NCBI GenBank assembly: GCA_934217675.1
Contig: CAKQCV010000044.1
Location: forward strand, 1-22,080
Reading direction: 5' to 3'
Origin: an uncultured Prevotella sp.
GTDB lineage: Bacteria > Bacteroidota > Bacteroidia > Bacteroidales > Bacteroidaceae
DNA: 22,080 bases
Position 1 is the first letter of the stretch, and each line of letters opens with the position of its first letter. Below are positions 9,927-17,787 of this stretch, piece after piece. The notes under the pieces were generated by a model. It was not told the DNA's origin and did not search any database. It saw only the letters and a list, made by a program, of their open reading frames with translations. The translations under genes were made by a program, and so were the position numbers.

Positions 9927-10481
9927 ATGAATAAAGACAACAATACTTTGTATACTCTGCTCATATATACAGAGAACATGGTTGGAATGCTGAGCCAAGT
10001 TACTGCTGTTTTTACACGCAGACAGGTTAATATAGAAAGCATTAACGCATCAGCATCAAGTATAGAAGGTGTACATAAATACACAATCACAACTTGGAGT
10101 AATGAGGAACAAGTAAAGACCATTACAAAGCAAATAGAAAAAAAAGTTGATGTGATAAAAGCTGACTACTATACAGACGAACAGCTTTTTATTCGTGAAG
10201 AGGCTTTATTCAAGTTGTCAACGCCTGTCGTAATGGATAATCCGGATATATCACAGATAATAAGGCGAGCAGATGCTCAAATCATTGAGGTTAATCCAAC
10301 TTTCTGTACAGCAATGCTAAGTGGAGTGACTAAGGATATATTGGCACTTTATAAAGCTCTACAAGAAAAGAACTGTGTATTGCAGTATACAAGAAGCGGA
10401 AGAATTGCAATAACGAGGAATCCTGTTGAAGAGGTTAACGATTTCTTGAATATGCGCGAAAATACAAGAATTGAAAAATAA
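9927..10481 (+). CDS. ilvN: acetolactate synthase small (regulatory) subunit
   Basis: 184-residue regulatory partner of the preceding catalytic subunit; in known homologues it raises activity and confers valine feedback inhibition. Residues about 7-80 form an ACT domain: LYTLLIYTENMVGMLSQVTA followed by RRQVNIESINAS, the glycine-containing loop that binds the effector in homologues. Residues about 85-165 match the small-subunit C-terminal domain (…NPTFCTAMLSGV…). It is also called ilvH in some genomes. The 5-base gap to ilvB and 9-base gap to the next gene indicate translation from one message. Confidence 0.95.
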   Translation: MNKDNNTLYTLLIYTENMVGMLSQVTAVFTRRQVNIESINASASSIEGVHKYTITTWSNEEQVKTITKQIEKKVDVIKADYYTDEQLFIREEALFKLSTPVVMDNPDISQIIRRADAQIIEVNPTFCTAMLSGVTKDILALYKALQEKNCVLQYTRSGRIAITRNPVEEVNDFLNMRENTRIEK

Positions 10482-10490
10482 AATTATTTT

Positions 10491-11261
10491 ATGGCGACAT
10501 TAGGAAAAATCGGAAAATATAATTTCCTGGCAGAACCGTTCCACTGTGATTTCTCCAAGAAGCTTTTCATTGGTCACCTGGGGAATCATCTGTTGAATGC
10601 TGCAGATTTTCATTCTAACGACCGTGATTTCGGAATGAATTATCTAAACCCAATACATAAGACATGGGTTCTGTCAAGACTTGCAATAGAAATGGACGAT
10701 ATGCCTGCTGCATACGAAAATTTCTGCATAGAGACATGGGTTGAAAGCGCTATCAAATATTTCACCAACCGCAATTTCAAAATAAGCAGTACCGACGGTA
10801 AGAAGGTTTATGGTTACGGGCGTAGTATTTGGGCGATGATAGATACAAAGACACGACAGCCTCAAAACATATTCAGCATACGTGACGGTGAAATAGAGAA
10901 GTATATAGAAACAGAAGAGGTTTGTCCGATAGCACCGCTGTCAAGGGTGAAAATGGGAAAAGAAACAGAATTATTGCAGACTATTGGTACCCATTATAGT
11001 GATGTAGATGTGAATGGACATATAAACAGCGTTAAATATATAGAACATGTGCTTGACTTGTTTCCGATAGACTGGCATAAAGAAAACACTATCAAGCGAT
11101 TTGATATTGCCTATGTAGCAGAGAGCTATTGTGGCGATAAATTGAATTTTTATAAAGAACAAGTCAACGAGAATACACTTCACATTAGAATATCAAAATC
11201 GAACAATGATGTTAAAGATGCAGAAGTTGTAAGATGCATGATAAGTTTTAAGAAGAAATAA
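10491..11261 (+). CDS. acyl-ACP thioesterase (FatA/FatB-like), within the ilv operon
   Basis: Cytosolic double hot-dog thioesterase predicted to hydrolyse acyl-acyl carrier protein to free fatty acid and ACP; 256 residues, as for bacterial members (plant forms carry extra N-terminal sequence). The second hot-dog holds the catalytic DxNxHxN signature: D173, N175, H177, N179 in DVDVNGHINSVKY, with the downstream AESYCGD segment at the usual place of the remaining catalytic residue. The first hot-dog contains LSRLAIEMDDMP and WAMID. It sits between ilvN and ilvC with a 9-base gap to ilvN. Its placement suggests a link between branched-chain keto acid supply and release of branched (iso/anteiso) acyl chains common in Bacteroidota lipids; that link is inference. 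Confidence 0.88.
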   Translation: MATLGKIGKYNFLAEPFHCDFSKKLFIGHLGNHLLNAADFHSNDRDFGMNYLNPIHKTWVLSRLAIEMDDMPAAYENFCIETWVESAIKYFTNRNFKISSTDGKKVYGYGRSIWAMIDTKTRQPQNIFSIRDGEIEKYIETEEVCPIAPLSRVKMGKETELLQTIGTHYSDVDVNGHINSVKYIEHVLDLFPIDWHKENTIKRFDIAYVAESYCGDKLNFYKEQVNENTLHIRISKSNNDVKDAEVVRCMISFKKK

Positions 11262-11314
11262 ATATATAAATGTAAGTGCTAATTATAGCACATAAAACTA
11301 AAACAATTAAGATT

Positions 11315-12358
11315 ATGGCAGAAATGAATTTCGGTGGCGTTATCGAAACAGTTGTCACCAGCAAGGAATTCTCTTTAGAGAAAGCACGTGAAGTTTTAAA
11401 GAATGAGACAATAGCTGTACTTGGTTATGGTATTCAAGGTCCTGGTCAGGCTTGCAACTTGCGCGATAACGGTTTTAATGTAATTGTTGGTCAGCGTGAA
11501 GGAAAAACATACGAAAAGGCTGTTGCTGATGGATGGGTTCCTGGCAAGACTTTATTTTCAATTGAAGAGGCAGCAGAGAAAGGTACAGTAATTTGCATGT
11601 TGCTGTCAGATGCCGGTCAGATACAAGTATGGCCTAAAATTAAAAAATATCTTACAGCAGGTAAGACTCTATATTATTCTCACGGCTTTGCTATCAACTG
11701 GAATGATAGAACAGGTGTTGTTCCACCAAGCGACGTTGACGTAATAATGGTTGCTCCTAAGGGTTCTGGAACTTCTCTTCGTACGATGTTTTGTGAGGGT
11801 CGCGGTTTGAACTGTTCATACGCTGTTTATCAGGATGCTTCAGGCAAGGCAGAAGAGAAGACTATCGCCTTTGGTATTGGTATCGGTGCAGGATATTTGT
11901 TCAAGACAACTTTCCAGCGTGAGGCTACATCTGACCTTACTGGTGAGCGTGGTTCACTGATGGGTGCTATCGAAGGATTATTTGAAGCACAATATGAGGT
12001 GCTGCGTGAACATGGACACTCGCCTTCTGAGGCTTTCAATGAAACAATTGAAGAGTTGACACAGAGTCTTATGCCACTGTTCGGAGAAAAGGGTATGGAT
12101 TGGATGTATGCTAACTGTTCTACTACAGCACAGCGTGGTGCTCTTGATTGGGCTCCTCGTTTCCGCGAGGCAATAAAGCCTGTAATGGAATGGCTATATC
12201 TGTCTGTAAAGACTGGCAATGAGGCACAGATTTCTATCGACAGCAACTCAAAACCTGACTATCGTGAGAAATTGAACGCAGAATTGAAAGCTATGCGAGA
12301 AAGCGAAATGTGGCGTACAGGTGTTACTGTACGTAAACTTCGCCCGGAAAACAACTAA
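11315..12358 (+). CDS. ilvC: ketol-acid reductoisomerase
   Basis: NAD(P)H- and Mg-dependent enzyme that isomerises and reduces acetolactate/acetohydroxybutyrate, the second common step of valine/isoleucine synthesis; 347 residues, single-knotted class I size. The Rossmann motif GYGIQGPGQ is at 38-46, the YYSHGFAINW segment at 120-129, VAPKGSG at 146-152, and the metal-binding knotted domain has TSDLTGERGSL at 205-215, ETIEELTQ at 243-250 and CSTTAQRGALDW at 268-279. The frame opens upstream at a GTG (11276), but the ATG at 11315, after AAACAATTAAG, matches the conserved N-terminus MAxxNFGG. It is the last gene of the operon and is followed by a hairpin terminator. Confidence 0.96.
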   Translation: MAEMNFGGVIETVVTSKEFSLEKAREVLKNETIAVLGYGIQGPGQACNLRDNGFNVIVGQREGKTYEKAVADGWVPGKTLFSIEEAAEKGTVICMLLSDAGQIQVWPKIKKYLTAGKTLYYSHGFAINWNDRTGVVPPSDVDVIMVAPKGSGTSLRTMFCEGRGLNCSYAVYQDASGKAEEKTIAFGIGIGAGYLFKTTFQREATSDLTGERGSLMGAIEGLFEAQYEVLREHGHSPSEAFNETIEELTQSLMPLFGEKGMDWMYANCSTTAQRGALDWAPRFREAIKPVMEWLYLSVKTGNEAQISIDSNSKPDYREKLNAELKAMRESEMWRTGVTVRKLRPENN

Positions 12359-12387
12359 TTGATTACTGCAAGAAACGAAAAATAATG

Positions 12388-12425
12388 GAGCTGCATGCAT
12401 TTGCATGTGGCTCTATTGGGTTTTA
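12388..12425 (+). terminator. hairpin terminator of the ilv operon
   Basis: GAGC (12388-12391) and CATGCA (12394-12399) pair with TGCATG (12402-12407) and GCTC (12410-12413), interrupted by a TG/TG internal loop. A T-run (TTTT at 12421-12424) follows eight bases later. It lies 30 bases after the ilvC stop. Confidence 0.6.
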
Positions 12426-12444
12426 TATAAAATTGCTTATAAAG

Positions 12445-12475
12445 TTTAATATACGAAATTTAATTGTTATCTTTG
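12445..12475 (+). promoter_or_regulatory. predicted promoter of the NCS2 permease gene
   Basis: TATCTTTG at 12468-12475 matches the TAnnTTTG box exactly and is preceded by TTTA (12445-12448) at 19 bases, a good -33 position. Transcription from about 12482 gives a 30-base leader to the ATG at 12513, so the permease is expressed independently of ilv. Confidence 0.7.
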
Positions 12476-12512
12476 CATCCCATAAAGTTATATAAAATCA
12501 ATATTAAATTTT

Positions 12513-13832
12513 ATGGCGACAGAACAAAAAAACGGTATTATCTATGGGCTTAATGATCGCCCACCTTTCCTTGAGGCAGTATTTGCAGCACTTCAACATC
12601 TTTTTGCCATCTTCGTGGCTATTATGACTCCTCCACTAATTATCGCTTCACAAATGCGTCTTGACATTGAGACAACAAGTTTCCTTGTTTCTATGGCGTT
12701 GTTTGCATCTGGTATATCAACATTTATACAATGCAAGAAGTTTGGAGGAGTGGGCACCGGATTATTATGCATACAAGGTACAAGTTACTCTTTCATTGGT
12801 CCTATAATAACAGCAGGAATGAGTGGAGGGTTAGCAGTGGTGTTCGGTTCGTGTATGGCAGCTTCTGTTGTTGAAGTTTTTGTTGGAAGCATTCTTAGGT
12901 ATGCAAGAAAAATTATAACTCCACTTGTGTCTGGAATAGTAGTAACACTCATCGGCTTGTGTCTTATCAAAGTCGGTATATCTTCTTGTGGCGGTGGCAA
13001 TGCCGCTATGGCAAACGGTACATTCGGTGCTCTGCACAATCTTGGACTTGCAGCATTGGTTCTTGCTATTATTGTTTTCTTCAACAGTTGCAAGAACCGT
13101 TACTTGAGAATGAGTTCTATTGTAATTGGACTCGCCGTTGGATACATTGTTTCGTGGATTTTCGGATACATTGATTTTGATTCTGTCAAGAGTTTTGGCG
13201 GTGTATATCTGCCTGTACCGTTCAAATACGGATTAGATTTCGATCTTTCAGCATTTATTTCATTAAGCATTATCTTTGTAATTACTGCTATTGAAGCTTA
13301 TGGCGACATAACGGCAAATTCCATGATATCCGGTGAACCTGTAGAGGGAGACTTGTTCATGAAGCGTGCGTCTGGCGGTGTTGTGGCAAACGGTGTTTCA
13401 TCTTTCATCTCTGCCGGTTTGAATTCTTTCCCCAATTCTATTTTTGCACAGAACAACGGAATGATTCAGCTCACAGGTGTTGCATCTCGCTATGTAGGAT
13501 ATTTTATATCAGCATTCTTGGTAATATTGAGCATATTTCCAGCCGTAAGTTTAGTTTTCTCTTTAATGCCTGAACCTGTTCTTGGAGGTGCTACTTTGCT
13601 TATGTTTGGAACGGTTGCTGCATCTGGAATCAAAGTTATTGCATCACAGAAATTAGGAAGAAAAGAAATCTTAGTACTTGCCATAAGTCTTGCTGGTGGA
13701 TTAAGTGTGGAGTTTATGCCAGAGATTCTGTCTGGTTTTCCTCATACTCTACGCAGCATATTCTCTTCAGGAATTACAACAGGCGGACTACTCGCAATTT
13801 TCTCAAATCTGCTGATAAAGATTAAAGAATAA
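12513..13832 (+). CDS. NCS2 nucleobase permease, probably xanthine type
   Basis: Inner-membrane, proton- or sodium-coupled nucleobase transporter of the NCS2/NAT family, 439 residues, with about 14 hydrophobic segments. Family marks: the QH pair at 28-29 in the first membrane helix (AALQHLFAIF), the substrate-binding acidic residue E261 in ITAIEAYGDITAN, and the NAT signature QNNGMIQLTG at 313-322 preceded by SFPNSIF. The QNNG form resembles bacterial xanthine/urate carriers (XanQ, PbuX) more than uracil carriers of the UraA type, hence the call; substrate specificity is inferred. It stands alone between two terminators. Confidence 0.85.
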   Translation: MATEQKNGIIYGLNDRPPFLEAVFAALQHLFAIFVAIMTPPLIIASQMRLDIETTSFLVSMALFASGISTFIQCKKFGGVGTGLLCIQGTSYSFIGPIITAGMSGGLAVVFGSCMAASVVEVFVGSILRYARKIITPLVSGIVVTLIGLCLIKVGISSCGGGNAAMANGTFGALHNLGLAALVLAIIVFFNSCKNRYLRMSSIVIGLAVGYIVSWIFGYIDFDSVKSFGGVYLPVPFKYGLDFDLSAFISLSIIFVITAIEAYGDITANSMISGEPVEGDLFMKRASGGVVANGVSSFISAGLNSFPNSIFAQNNGMIQLTGVASRYVGYFISAFLVILSIFPAVSLVFSLMPEPVLGGATLLMFGTVAASGIKVIASQKLGRKEILVLAISLAGGLSVEFMPEILSGFPHTLRSIFSSGITTGGLLAIFSNLLIKIKE

Positions 13833-13875
13833 GTCTTTTTGCTCTCAGGGTTTCTGTGGGTTCTGAATAAGAAAA

Positions 13876-13934
13876 ACTCCTTCACCATGTTCCATGTTTT
13901 ATTAAGGAACTGACAGTGAAGGAGTCTTTTGTTT
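13876..13934. terminator. bidirectional terminator between convergent genes
   Basis: ACTCCTTCAC (13876-13885) pairs perfectly with GTGAAGGAGT (13916-13925), and an inner stem GTTCC/GGAAC (13889-13893 with 13906-13910) extends it. Ts follow on the + side (CTTTTGTTT), and As precede it, giving Ts on the minus side. It can end both the permease and the M48 protease messages. Confidence 0.85.
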
Positions 13935-13948
13935 AATAAATTACAGAA

Positions 13949-14878
13949 TTATTTCTTCTTCGAAGTCTTTGTTTTTGTTTTAGAAGACGACTTTGTAGTT
14001 GTTTTTTTCTTTGTCGTCTTTGTTGTTGTCTTTGAAGACGTCTTTGTTGTTGAAGTTGTTTTTGTTTCAACAGGTTTATAATATTTTTTTGCTTCAGGCA
14101 ACCATTTTTCAATATCAGAAATTCGTTTAGTATCAGATGGATGATCACTCAAGAATGCAGGTGTGTTGTTTTGTGAACTTGCTGCCATACGCTGCCAGAA
14201 ACTGATAGCAACACTTGGGTCATAACCTGCCATAGCAGCAAAAATAAGTCCCATATAATCAGCTTCACTCTCATTCTTGCGAGAATAATGCAAGCTGCTG
14301 AACTTGCTTCCAAGTCCAAACACATTTTGAGCTATTGTTGATGTATTTGAACTTACACCCGCACCATTCAACACAGCTCCAAGAATTTGTGATCCATACT
14401 GCTGACGCATCTGTGTACTAAGCTGTTCTGCGGAATGTTTTGCCACAGCATGTGCTATTTCGTGTCCAAGCACTATGGCAAGTGAGCTTTCATTCTGTGT
14501 TATCGGAAGAAGTCCCTCGTAAACAACAATCTTTCCTCCTGGCATGCAGAAAGCATTTGCTGAATTGTCTTGAACAAGATTAAACACCCAATTGTAGTTT
14601 TTTATCTCAGCAGACTGATTGTGGTCTTTAAGGTATTGCTCTACAGCAGTTGCCAAACGCTGACCAACTCTTTTTACCATTTCTGTATTAGTAGCATTTG
14701 TTGACAGCTTCGCTGTCTTCATATAGTTCGTATACTCTTGATTACTAAGACTCAAGACTTGCTCGTCAGTTACAAGAAGATGTTGCTTACGACCTGTTAC
14801 CGGAACTGTACTTGATGTTCCGCACGATACAATTGTCAGCATTGCCAAAGCCGACAATAAATAACTAATCTTTTTCAT
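13949..14878 (-). CDS. M48-family metalloprotease, lipoprotein with Thr/Lys-rich tail
   Basis: Zinc metallopeptidase of the M48 (Ste24/Oma1/BepA-like) family, 309 residues, probably lipid-anchored and periplasmic. A lipoprotein signal ends in the lipobox TIVSC with C19. The zinc motif HEIAH is at 139-143, with the third ligand expected from Glu203 in ESEAD (203-207). The segment NAFCMPGGKIVVYEGLL (108-124) is typical of the family just ahead of the active helix. After about 270 the protein changes to a ~38-residue low-complexity tail of Thr, Lys and Ser, encoded by simple repetitive DNA. It probably helps envelope protein quality control; the substrate is unknown. It converges on the permease gene. 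Confidence 0.88.
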   Translation of the reverse strand: MKKISYLLSALAMLTIVSCGTSSTVPVTGRKQHLLVTDEQVLSLSNQEYTNYMKTAKLSTNATNTEMVKRVGQRLATAVEQYLKDHNQSAEIKNYNWVFNLVQDNSANAFCMPGGKIVVYEGLLPITQNESSLAIVLGHEIAHAVAKHSAEQLSTQMRQQYGSQILGAVLNGAGVSSNTSTIAQNVFGLGSKFSSLHYSRKNESEADYMGLIFAAMAGYDPSVAISFWQRMAASSQNNTPAFLSDHPSDTKRISDIEKWLPEAKKYYKPVETKTTSTTKTSSKTTTKTTKKKTTTKSSSKTKTKTSKKK

Positions 14879-14915
14879 TTTGGTTTTAATATGTTATTAT
14901 TATAGAAGTTACATG

Positions 14916-14923
14916 CAAAATTA
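14916..14923 (-). promoter_or_regulatory. predicted -7 box for the M48 protease gene
   Basis: Read on the minus strand this is TAATTTTG, an exact TAnnTTTG match, 38 bases upstream of the protease ATG. A TTTTG lies upstream but at short spacing (about 13), so the -33 element is uncertain. Confidence 0.5.
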
Positions 14924-15039
14924 CATAAAATTAAATCAAAAGTATACTCTTATACAATATTTTTTTACACAACACGACAATAGCAATGTCATTCATTTTA
15001 ATTCTAAGGAAATTCAATCATCAAGAACCATTATAACAA

Positions 15040-15073
15040 CATGTCGGACCAGCTTCACAGCCAGTCCGACATG
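15040..15073 (-). terminator. strong hairpin, probable terminator of the DUF2023 gene
   Basis: CATGTCGGAC (15040-15049) pairs perfectly with GTCCGACATG (15064-15073) around a 14-base loop. It lies about 100 bases beyond the stop of the minus-strand gene ending at 15171. The bases after it on the minus strand (TTGTTATAATGG) are only modestly T-rich, so termination is likely but not certain. The rest of the 14879-15170 gap is AT-rich, with no gene seen. Confidence 0.5.
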
Positions 15074-15170
15074 GGTATATAATACAAAAACATTATGAAT
15101 TTTATTTTAATGAACAATCATCATTAAGGGAAATATATAACTTGACTAAAAAGAATTTTCAATTTTAATA

Positions 15171-15536
15171 TTATTGTGCCACTTTAAAACTGCGACACTT
15201 GCGCTCACAATAGCGTTCACACTGAGCACATATATCATACCCCAATAATGCTCCAAGCATAAAATCCTCCTCTGGGGTAAGTTGATTGAGGGGACGAGTT
15301 ACCATAAGCCGTATTGCATCCATACATTCTTTTTTTCCAAAGAACAAATTCATGCGATCATTGCCAACAGGCTGTATGATGTAGTTTATATTTTGTCGCT
15401 TGAGTCGTTCCAATGCGAAAGTTTCATACTTTTTATTAAATGTGAATAAAACCATTTTTCTAACGCCCTTCTTGAATTCATATATATGATTCATTAGGAC
15501 CTTCATGTCTATTGGCATTACTGTTGTCTCTTGCAT
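15171..15536 (-). CDS. DUF2023-family protein, flavodoxin partner of unknown function
   Basis: Small soluble protein that I recognise as Pfam DUF2023 from the core [17 protein letters not shown] (11-27), NYIIQPVG (51-58) and [16 protein letters not shown] (86-101). Function is not known; in Bacteroidales it is typically found beside flavodoxin, as here (fldA lies immediately upstream on the same strand). The 121-residue form from the ATG at 15536 is chosen. The frame opens further upstream at an ATG at 15605, but those residues are not family-like; an in-frame ATG at 15518 is also possible. The C-terminus is cysteine-rich: C103, C106, C110 and C114 (CxxCxxxCxxxC), plus C71, which could bind a metal or cluster. 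Confidence 0.75.
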   Translation of the reverse strand: MQETTVMPIDMKVLMNHIYEFKKGVRKMVLFTFNKKYETFALERLKRQNINYIIQPVGNDRMNLFFGKKECMDAIRLMVTRPLNQLTPEEDFMLGALLGYDICAQCERYCERKCRSFKVAQ

Positions 15537-15661
15537 AACAAAATCTGTTTTATTTAATTTATTATTACTGGTCAGGCAGCCACCCGCAATTAAGTTCCCC
15601 AACATTCAACAAAGAATCACCACAGGAAACTTATCATTACGGGTGCCTTGTCTTAACCTGA

Positions 15662-16156
15662 TTACAGCTCTGGTTTTATTGCTTCAACCCAAGCGTCAAT
15701 ACGCTCGTCTGTCTTGTCATCTTCATTTACATCGTCGAGGGCCAAGCCTACGAACTTGCCATCAACAACTGCTGCAGAGTCATCAAATGTATATCCATCG
15801 GTAGGTACTGCACCTACGAATTTAACTCCTTTGTCTTTCAATCCATTATACAATTCGTCCATACCGCCACAGAATGTATCGCTATATGATTCGCAATCTC
15901 CACAGCCAAACAATGCTACGGTCTTTCCATTAAGATCAAGACTCTTCAGTTTGTTTAGTCCATCATACCAATCATCCTGTAACTCACCGGCACCCCAAGT
16001 AGAAGTTCCAAGCACAAGATTATCTGCACCATTAACCAAATCATCGCTAAGTGCTGAAACATCAACAACTTCTGCTCCAAGCTTATCGCCTATTTTCTGG
16101 GCGATACCTTCACATGTTCCTGTAGAGGAACCGTAAACTACTAATGTCTTTTTCAT
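15662..16156 (-). CDS. fldA: flavodoxin
   Basis: FMN-binding electron carrier of 164 residues, long-chain flavodoxin. Phosphate-binding loop GSSTGTCEGIA (9-19); FMN-stacking loops STWGAGELQDDWYD (52-65) and GCGDCESYSDTFCGG (84-98), both as in known FldA proteins. The very acidic composition fits a low-potential carrier that replaces ferredoxin. The ATG at 16156 is followed by the conserved KKTLVVYGSSTGT, and a good promoter lies 85 bases upstream. The DUF2023 gene follows, with no obvious terminator between. Confidence 0.93.
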   Translation of the reverse strand: MKKTLVVYGSSTGTCEGIAQKIGDKLGAEVVDVSALSDDLVNGADNLVLGTSTWGAGELQDDWYDGLNKLKSLDLNGKTVALFGCGDCESYSDTFCGGMDELYNGLKDKGVKFVGAVPTDGYTFDDSAAVVDGKFVGLALDDVNEDDKTDERIDAWVEAIKPEL

Positions 16157-16241
16157 TTTATCTCGTATATTATAAGTTTTATCGTAATGAATCCAAGCTA
16201 AAATGGCTTTTACATTTTCACTTGTTTTCTTTTTACGGTTG

Positions 16242-16272
16242 CAAAGTTATAACATCTAAAGAACAGGTGCAA
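16242..16272 (-). promoter_or_regulatory. predicted promoter of fldA
   Basis: On the minus strand TAACTTTG (16249-16242) is an exact -7 box, with TTG (16272-16270) 20 bases upstream as the -33 element. Transcription would start near 16235, leaving an ~80-base leader. It is one of the best promoter matches in the window. Confidence 0.7.
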
Positions 16273-16361
16273 TACCTAAAATTAGGGTTTATGGCAAAAT
16301 ACCTAAAAGTGATTATACAATTTTTTGGAAGAAAACATCCCCTCATCCATCACTTTTTAAT

Positions 16362-16541
16362 ATTATTCCATTCTCGTCTCATGGCGGCAGCGGTTGGTCG
16401 GGTTTGCTGAATGTCATATCACAGTTGGAACCAGAGGCAACCATGACAATGGGCTTCAGCGTGTCGCGTGAATGCTCAGCAAGTTCGGCAGATAATGTAA
16501 AGGCATGGCTGCAACAGATAAACATGCTTTCAAAGGAATAA
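16362..16541 (+). pseudogene. 3' remnant of a second flavodoxin-like gene
   Basis: The + frame ending in TAA at 16539-16541 encodes 59 residues beginning IIPFSSHGGSGWSGLLNVIS and ending VKAWLQQINMLSKE. This resembles the C-terminal third of flavodoxin_4-type proteins (IPF-CTH-x-GSG ... followed by a VxxWL C-terminal helix). No start codon, FMN phosphate loop or earlier part is found upstream, where the AT-rich fldA promoter region begins instead. The change of base composition coincides with the start of the remnant. It is most likely a truncated, non-functional relic at the left edge of the GC-rich block. Confidence 0.55.
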
Positions 16542-16579
16542 CAACGCATGAGCATGATGAACACGACTAAAGAAAAAAT

Positions 16580-16621
16580 ACAAGCAGGTGTTCAGACAAA
16601 TTATTCTGAACACCTGCTTGT
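16580..16621. terminator. long perfect hairpin, bidirectional terminator
   Basis: ACAAGCAGGTGTTCAGA (16580-16596) pairs perfectly over 17 bases with 16605-16621 around an 8-base loop. The minus side is followed by a strong T-run (TATTTTTTCTTT), and the + side by GCTTTT. It ends the minus-strand aldo/keto reductase message 19 bases after its stop and could end the broken flavodoxin-like gene on the other strand. Confidence 0.88.
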
Positions 16622-16640
16622 GCTTTTAAACCTCACTTAA

Positions 16641-17501
16641 TTATTTGGCTGGTGCTACAAGCCCACGCCACTGCATAAACTGTTTTGCCACTTCGCCATC
16701 GTGATGGTCGAAGAAGAGGCTGCGCTTCGTGTTGAGCGATGCTATTGCCTGCATATCCTCGTCGTCCAGCTCGAAGTCGAAGAGGTTGAGGTTCTCTGCC
16801 ATACGCTCCTTGTGGGTGCTCTTAGGGATGATGATGACACCACTCTGCAACAGCCAGCGCAATGCCACCTGTGCCACGGTCTTGCCGTGCTTCTCGCCAA
16901 TTTGGGCAAGCACGGAGTTGGTGAACAGTCCGTTGCGGCCCTCAGCCAAAGGTCCCCACGCCATGATGCGCGTGCCGAACTCGTCCATAAACTTGCGAGC
17001 CTCACGCTGCTGGTTGAACACATGAGTCTCCACCTGGTTCACCATTGGCGCAATCTCCACGTTGGAGGCAAGGTCTATCAAGTGGTCTGGATAGAAGTTG
17101 CTCACACCGATGGCACGCAGTTTGCCAGCCTTGTAGGCCTTCTCAAGGTCGCGGTAGGCACCGTAGCGGTCGCAGAATGGCTGGTGGAGAAGCATGAGGT
17201 CGATATGATTGGTCTGAAGTTTGCGCAGACTCTCGTCGATGCTCTTCATTGTCTGTCCTTCGCCATAGTTGGAAATCCACACCTTGGAGACAAGGAACAG
17301 CTCGTCACGACTCACTCCGCTCTTCTTCCAAGCCTCGCCCACAGCCTCCTCGTTGTGGTAGGCCTGTGCGGTGTCAATCATGCGGTAGCCCAAGCTGATG
17401 GCATCCATCACACATCGTTCACACTCATCAGGAGTCACTTGGTAAACACCATACCCCATTTGCGGCATCTCAACGCCGTTGCTCAATGTAATCTTGTTCA
17501 T
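16641..17501 (-). CDS. aldo/keto reductase (cytosolic)
   Basis: NADPH-dependent (α/β)8-barrel oxidoreductase reducing aldehydes or ketones, 286 residues from the ATG at 17501. The full catalytic tetrad is present: D43 and Y48 (MIDTAQAY), K73 (VSKVW), H106 (LLHQP). The cofactor loop IPKSTHKERMAENLN (225-239) is also present. An upstream in-frame TTG (17546) is less likely because the conserved N-terminus MNKITLSNGVEMPQMGYG starts at this ATG. The substrate is unknown. The gene is clearly GC-richer than the ilv and fld genes to the left, and it diverges from the exported oxidoreductase gene, sharing a regulatory gap of ~310 bases with it. Confidence 0.9.
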   Translation of the reverse strand: MNKITLSNGVEMPQMGYGVYQVTPDECERCVMDAISLGYRMIDTAQAYHNEEAVGEAWKKSGVSRDELFLVSKVWISNYGEGQTMKSIDESLRKLQTNHIDLMLLHQPFCDRYGAYRDLEKAYKAGKLRAIGVSNFYPDHLIDLASNVEIAPMVNQVETHVFNQQREARKFMDEFGTRIMAWGPLAEGRNGLFTNSVLAQIGEKHGKTVAQVALRWLLQSGVIIIPKSTHKERMAENLNLFDFELDDEDMQAIASLNTKRSLFFDHHDGEVAKQFMQWRGLVAPAK

Positions 17502-17527
17502 AGTCTTATAATTTTTGTCCGTCGGGC

Positions 17528-17585
17528 AGACAATTGTCTCTGCCAACGTTGTTTTGTCTATATATTCTTTTTTAGTACAAAAATA
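17528..17585 (-). promoter_or_regulatory. aldo/keto reductase promoter and operator-like palindrome
   Basis: On the minus strand TATTTTTG (17585-17578) is an exact -7 box. The -33 element is not clear. Downstream, in the predicted leader, lies the perfect 12-base palindrome AGACAATTGTCT (17528-17539), a candidate operator for a repressor; no regulator gene of this kind is in the island. Confidence 0.45.
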
Positions 17586-17779
17586 GAAACATTATACGAA
17601 ACAGGCATTATTCAAATTACAGATTGTTTTACCATAAATTCGGTTTTTACGCCTTTCCGCAGAAATTTATTTCCTCCACCTGGCTGCTGTAACCATGCTG
17701 AGATTGCGGCAACCGATGATTATGCGAAATGTGAAATTTCATCCGTATTCTGTGTAACAAGGATTTTGGGTGGCAACAC

Positions 17780-17787
17780 TAACTTTG
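17780..17787 (+). promoter_or_regulatory. predicted -7 box for the exported oxidoreductase operon
   Basis: TAACTTTG is an exact -7 match 26 bases upstream of the ATG at 17814; the -33 element is weak. Further upstream the divergent gap holds a 10-base palindrome TGAAATTTCA (17732-17741) that could be a second operator. Nothing else is seen in 17586-17779. Confidence 0.45.

Noticed and set aside
15537..15605. Longer DUF2023 start with a lipobox-like LIAGGC
   Set aside because: The stretch has no positively charged n-region and is too short for a signal sequence, and the residues are not family-like, so a lipoprotein form is unlikely. The upstream ATG is still possible.
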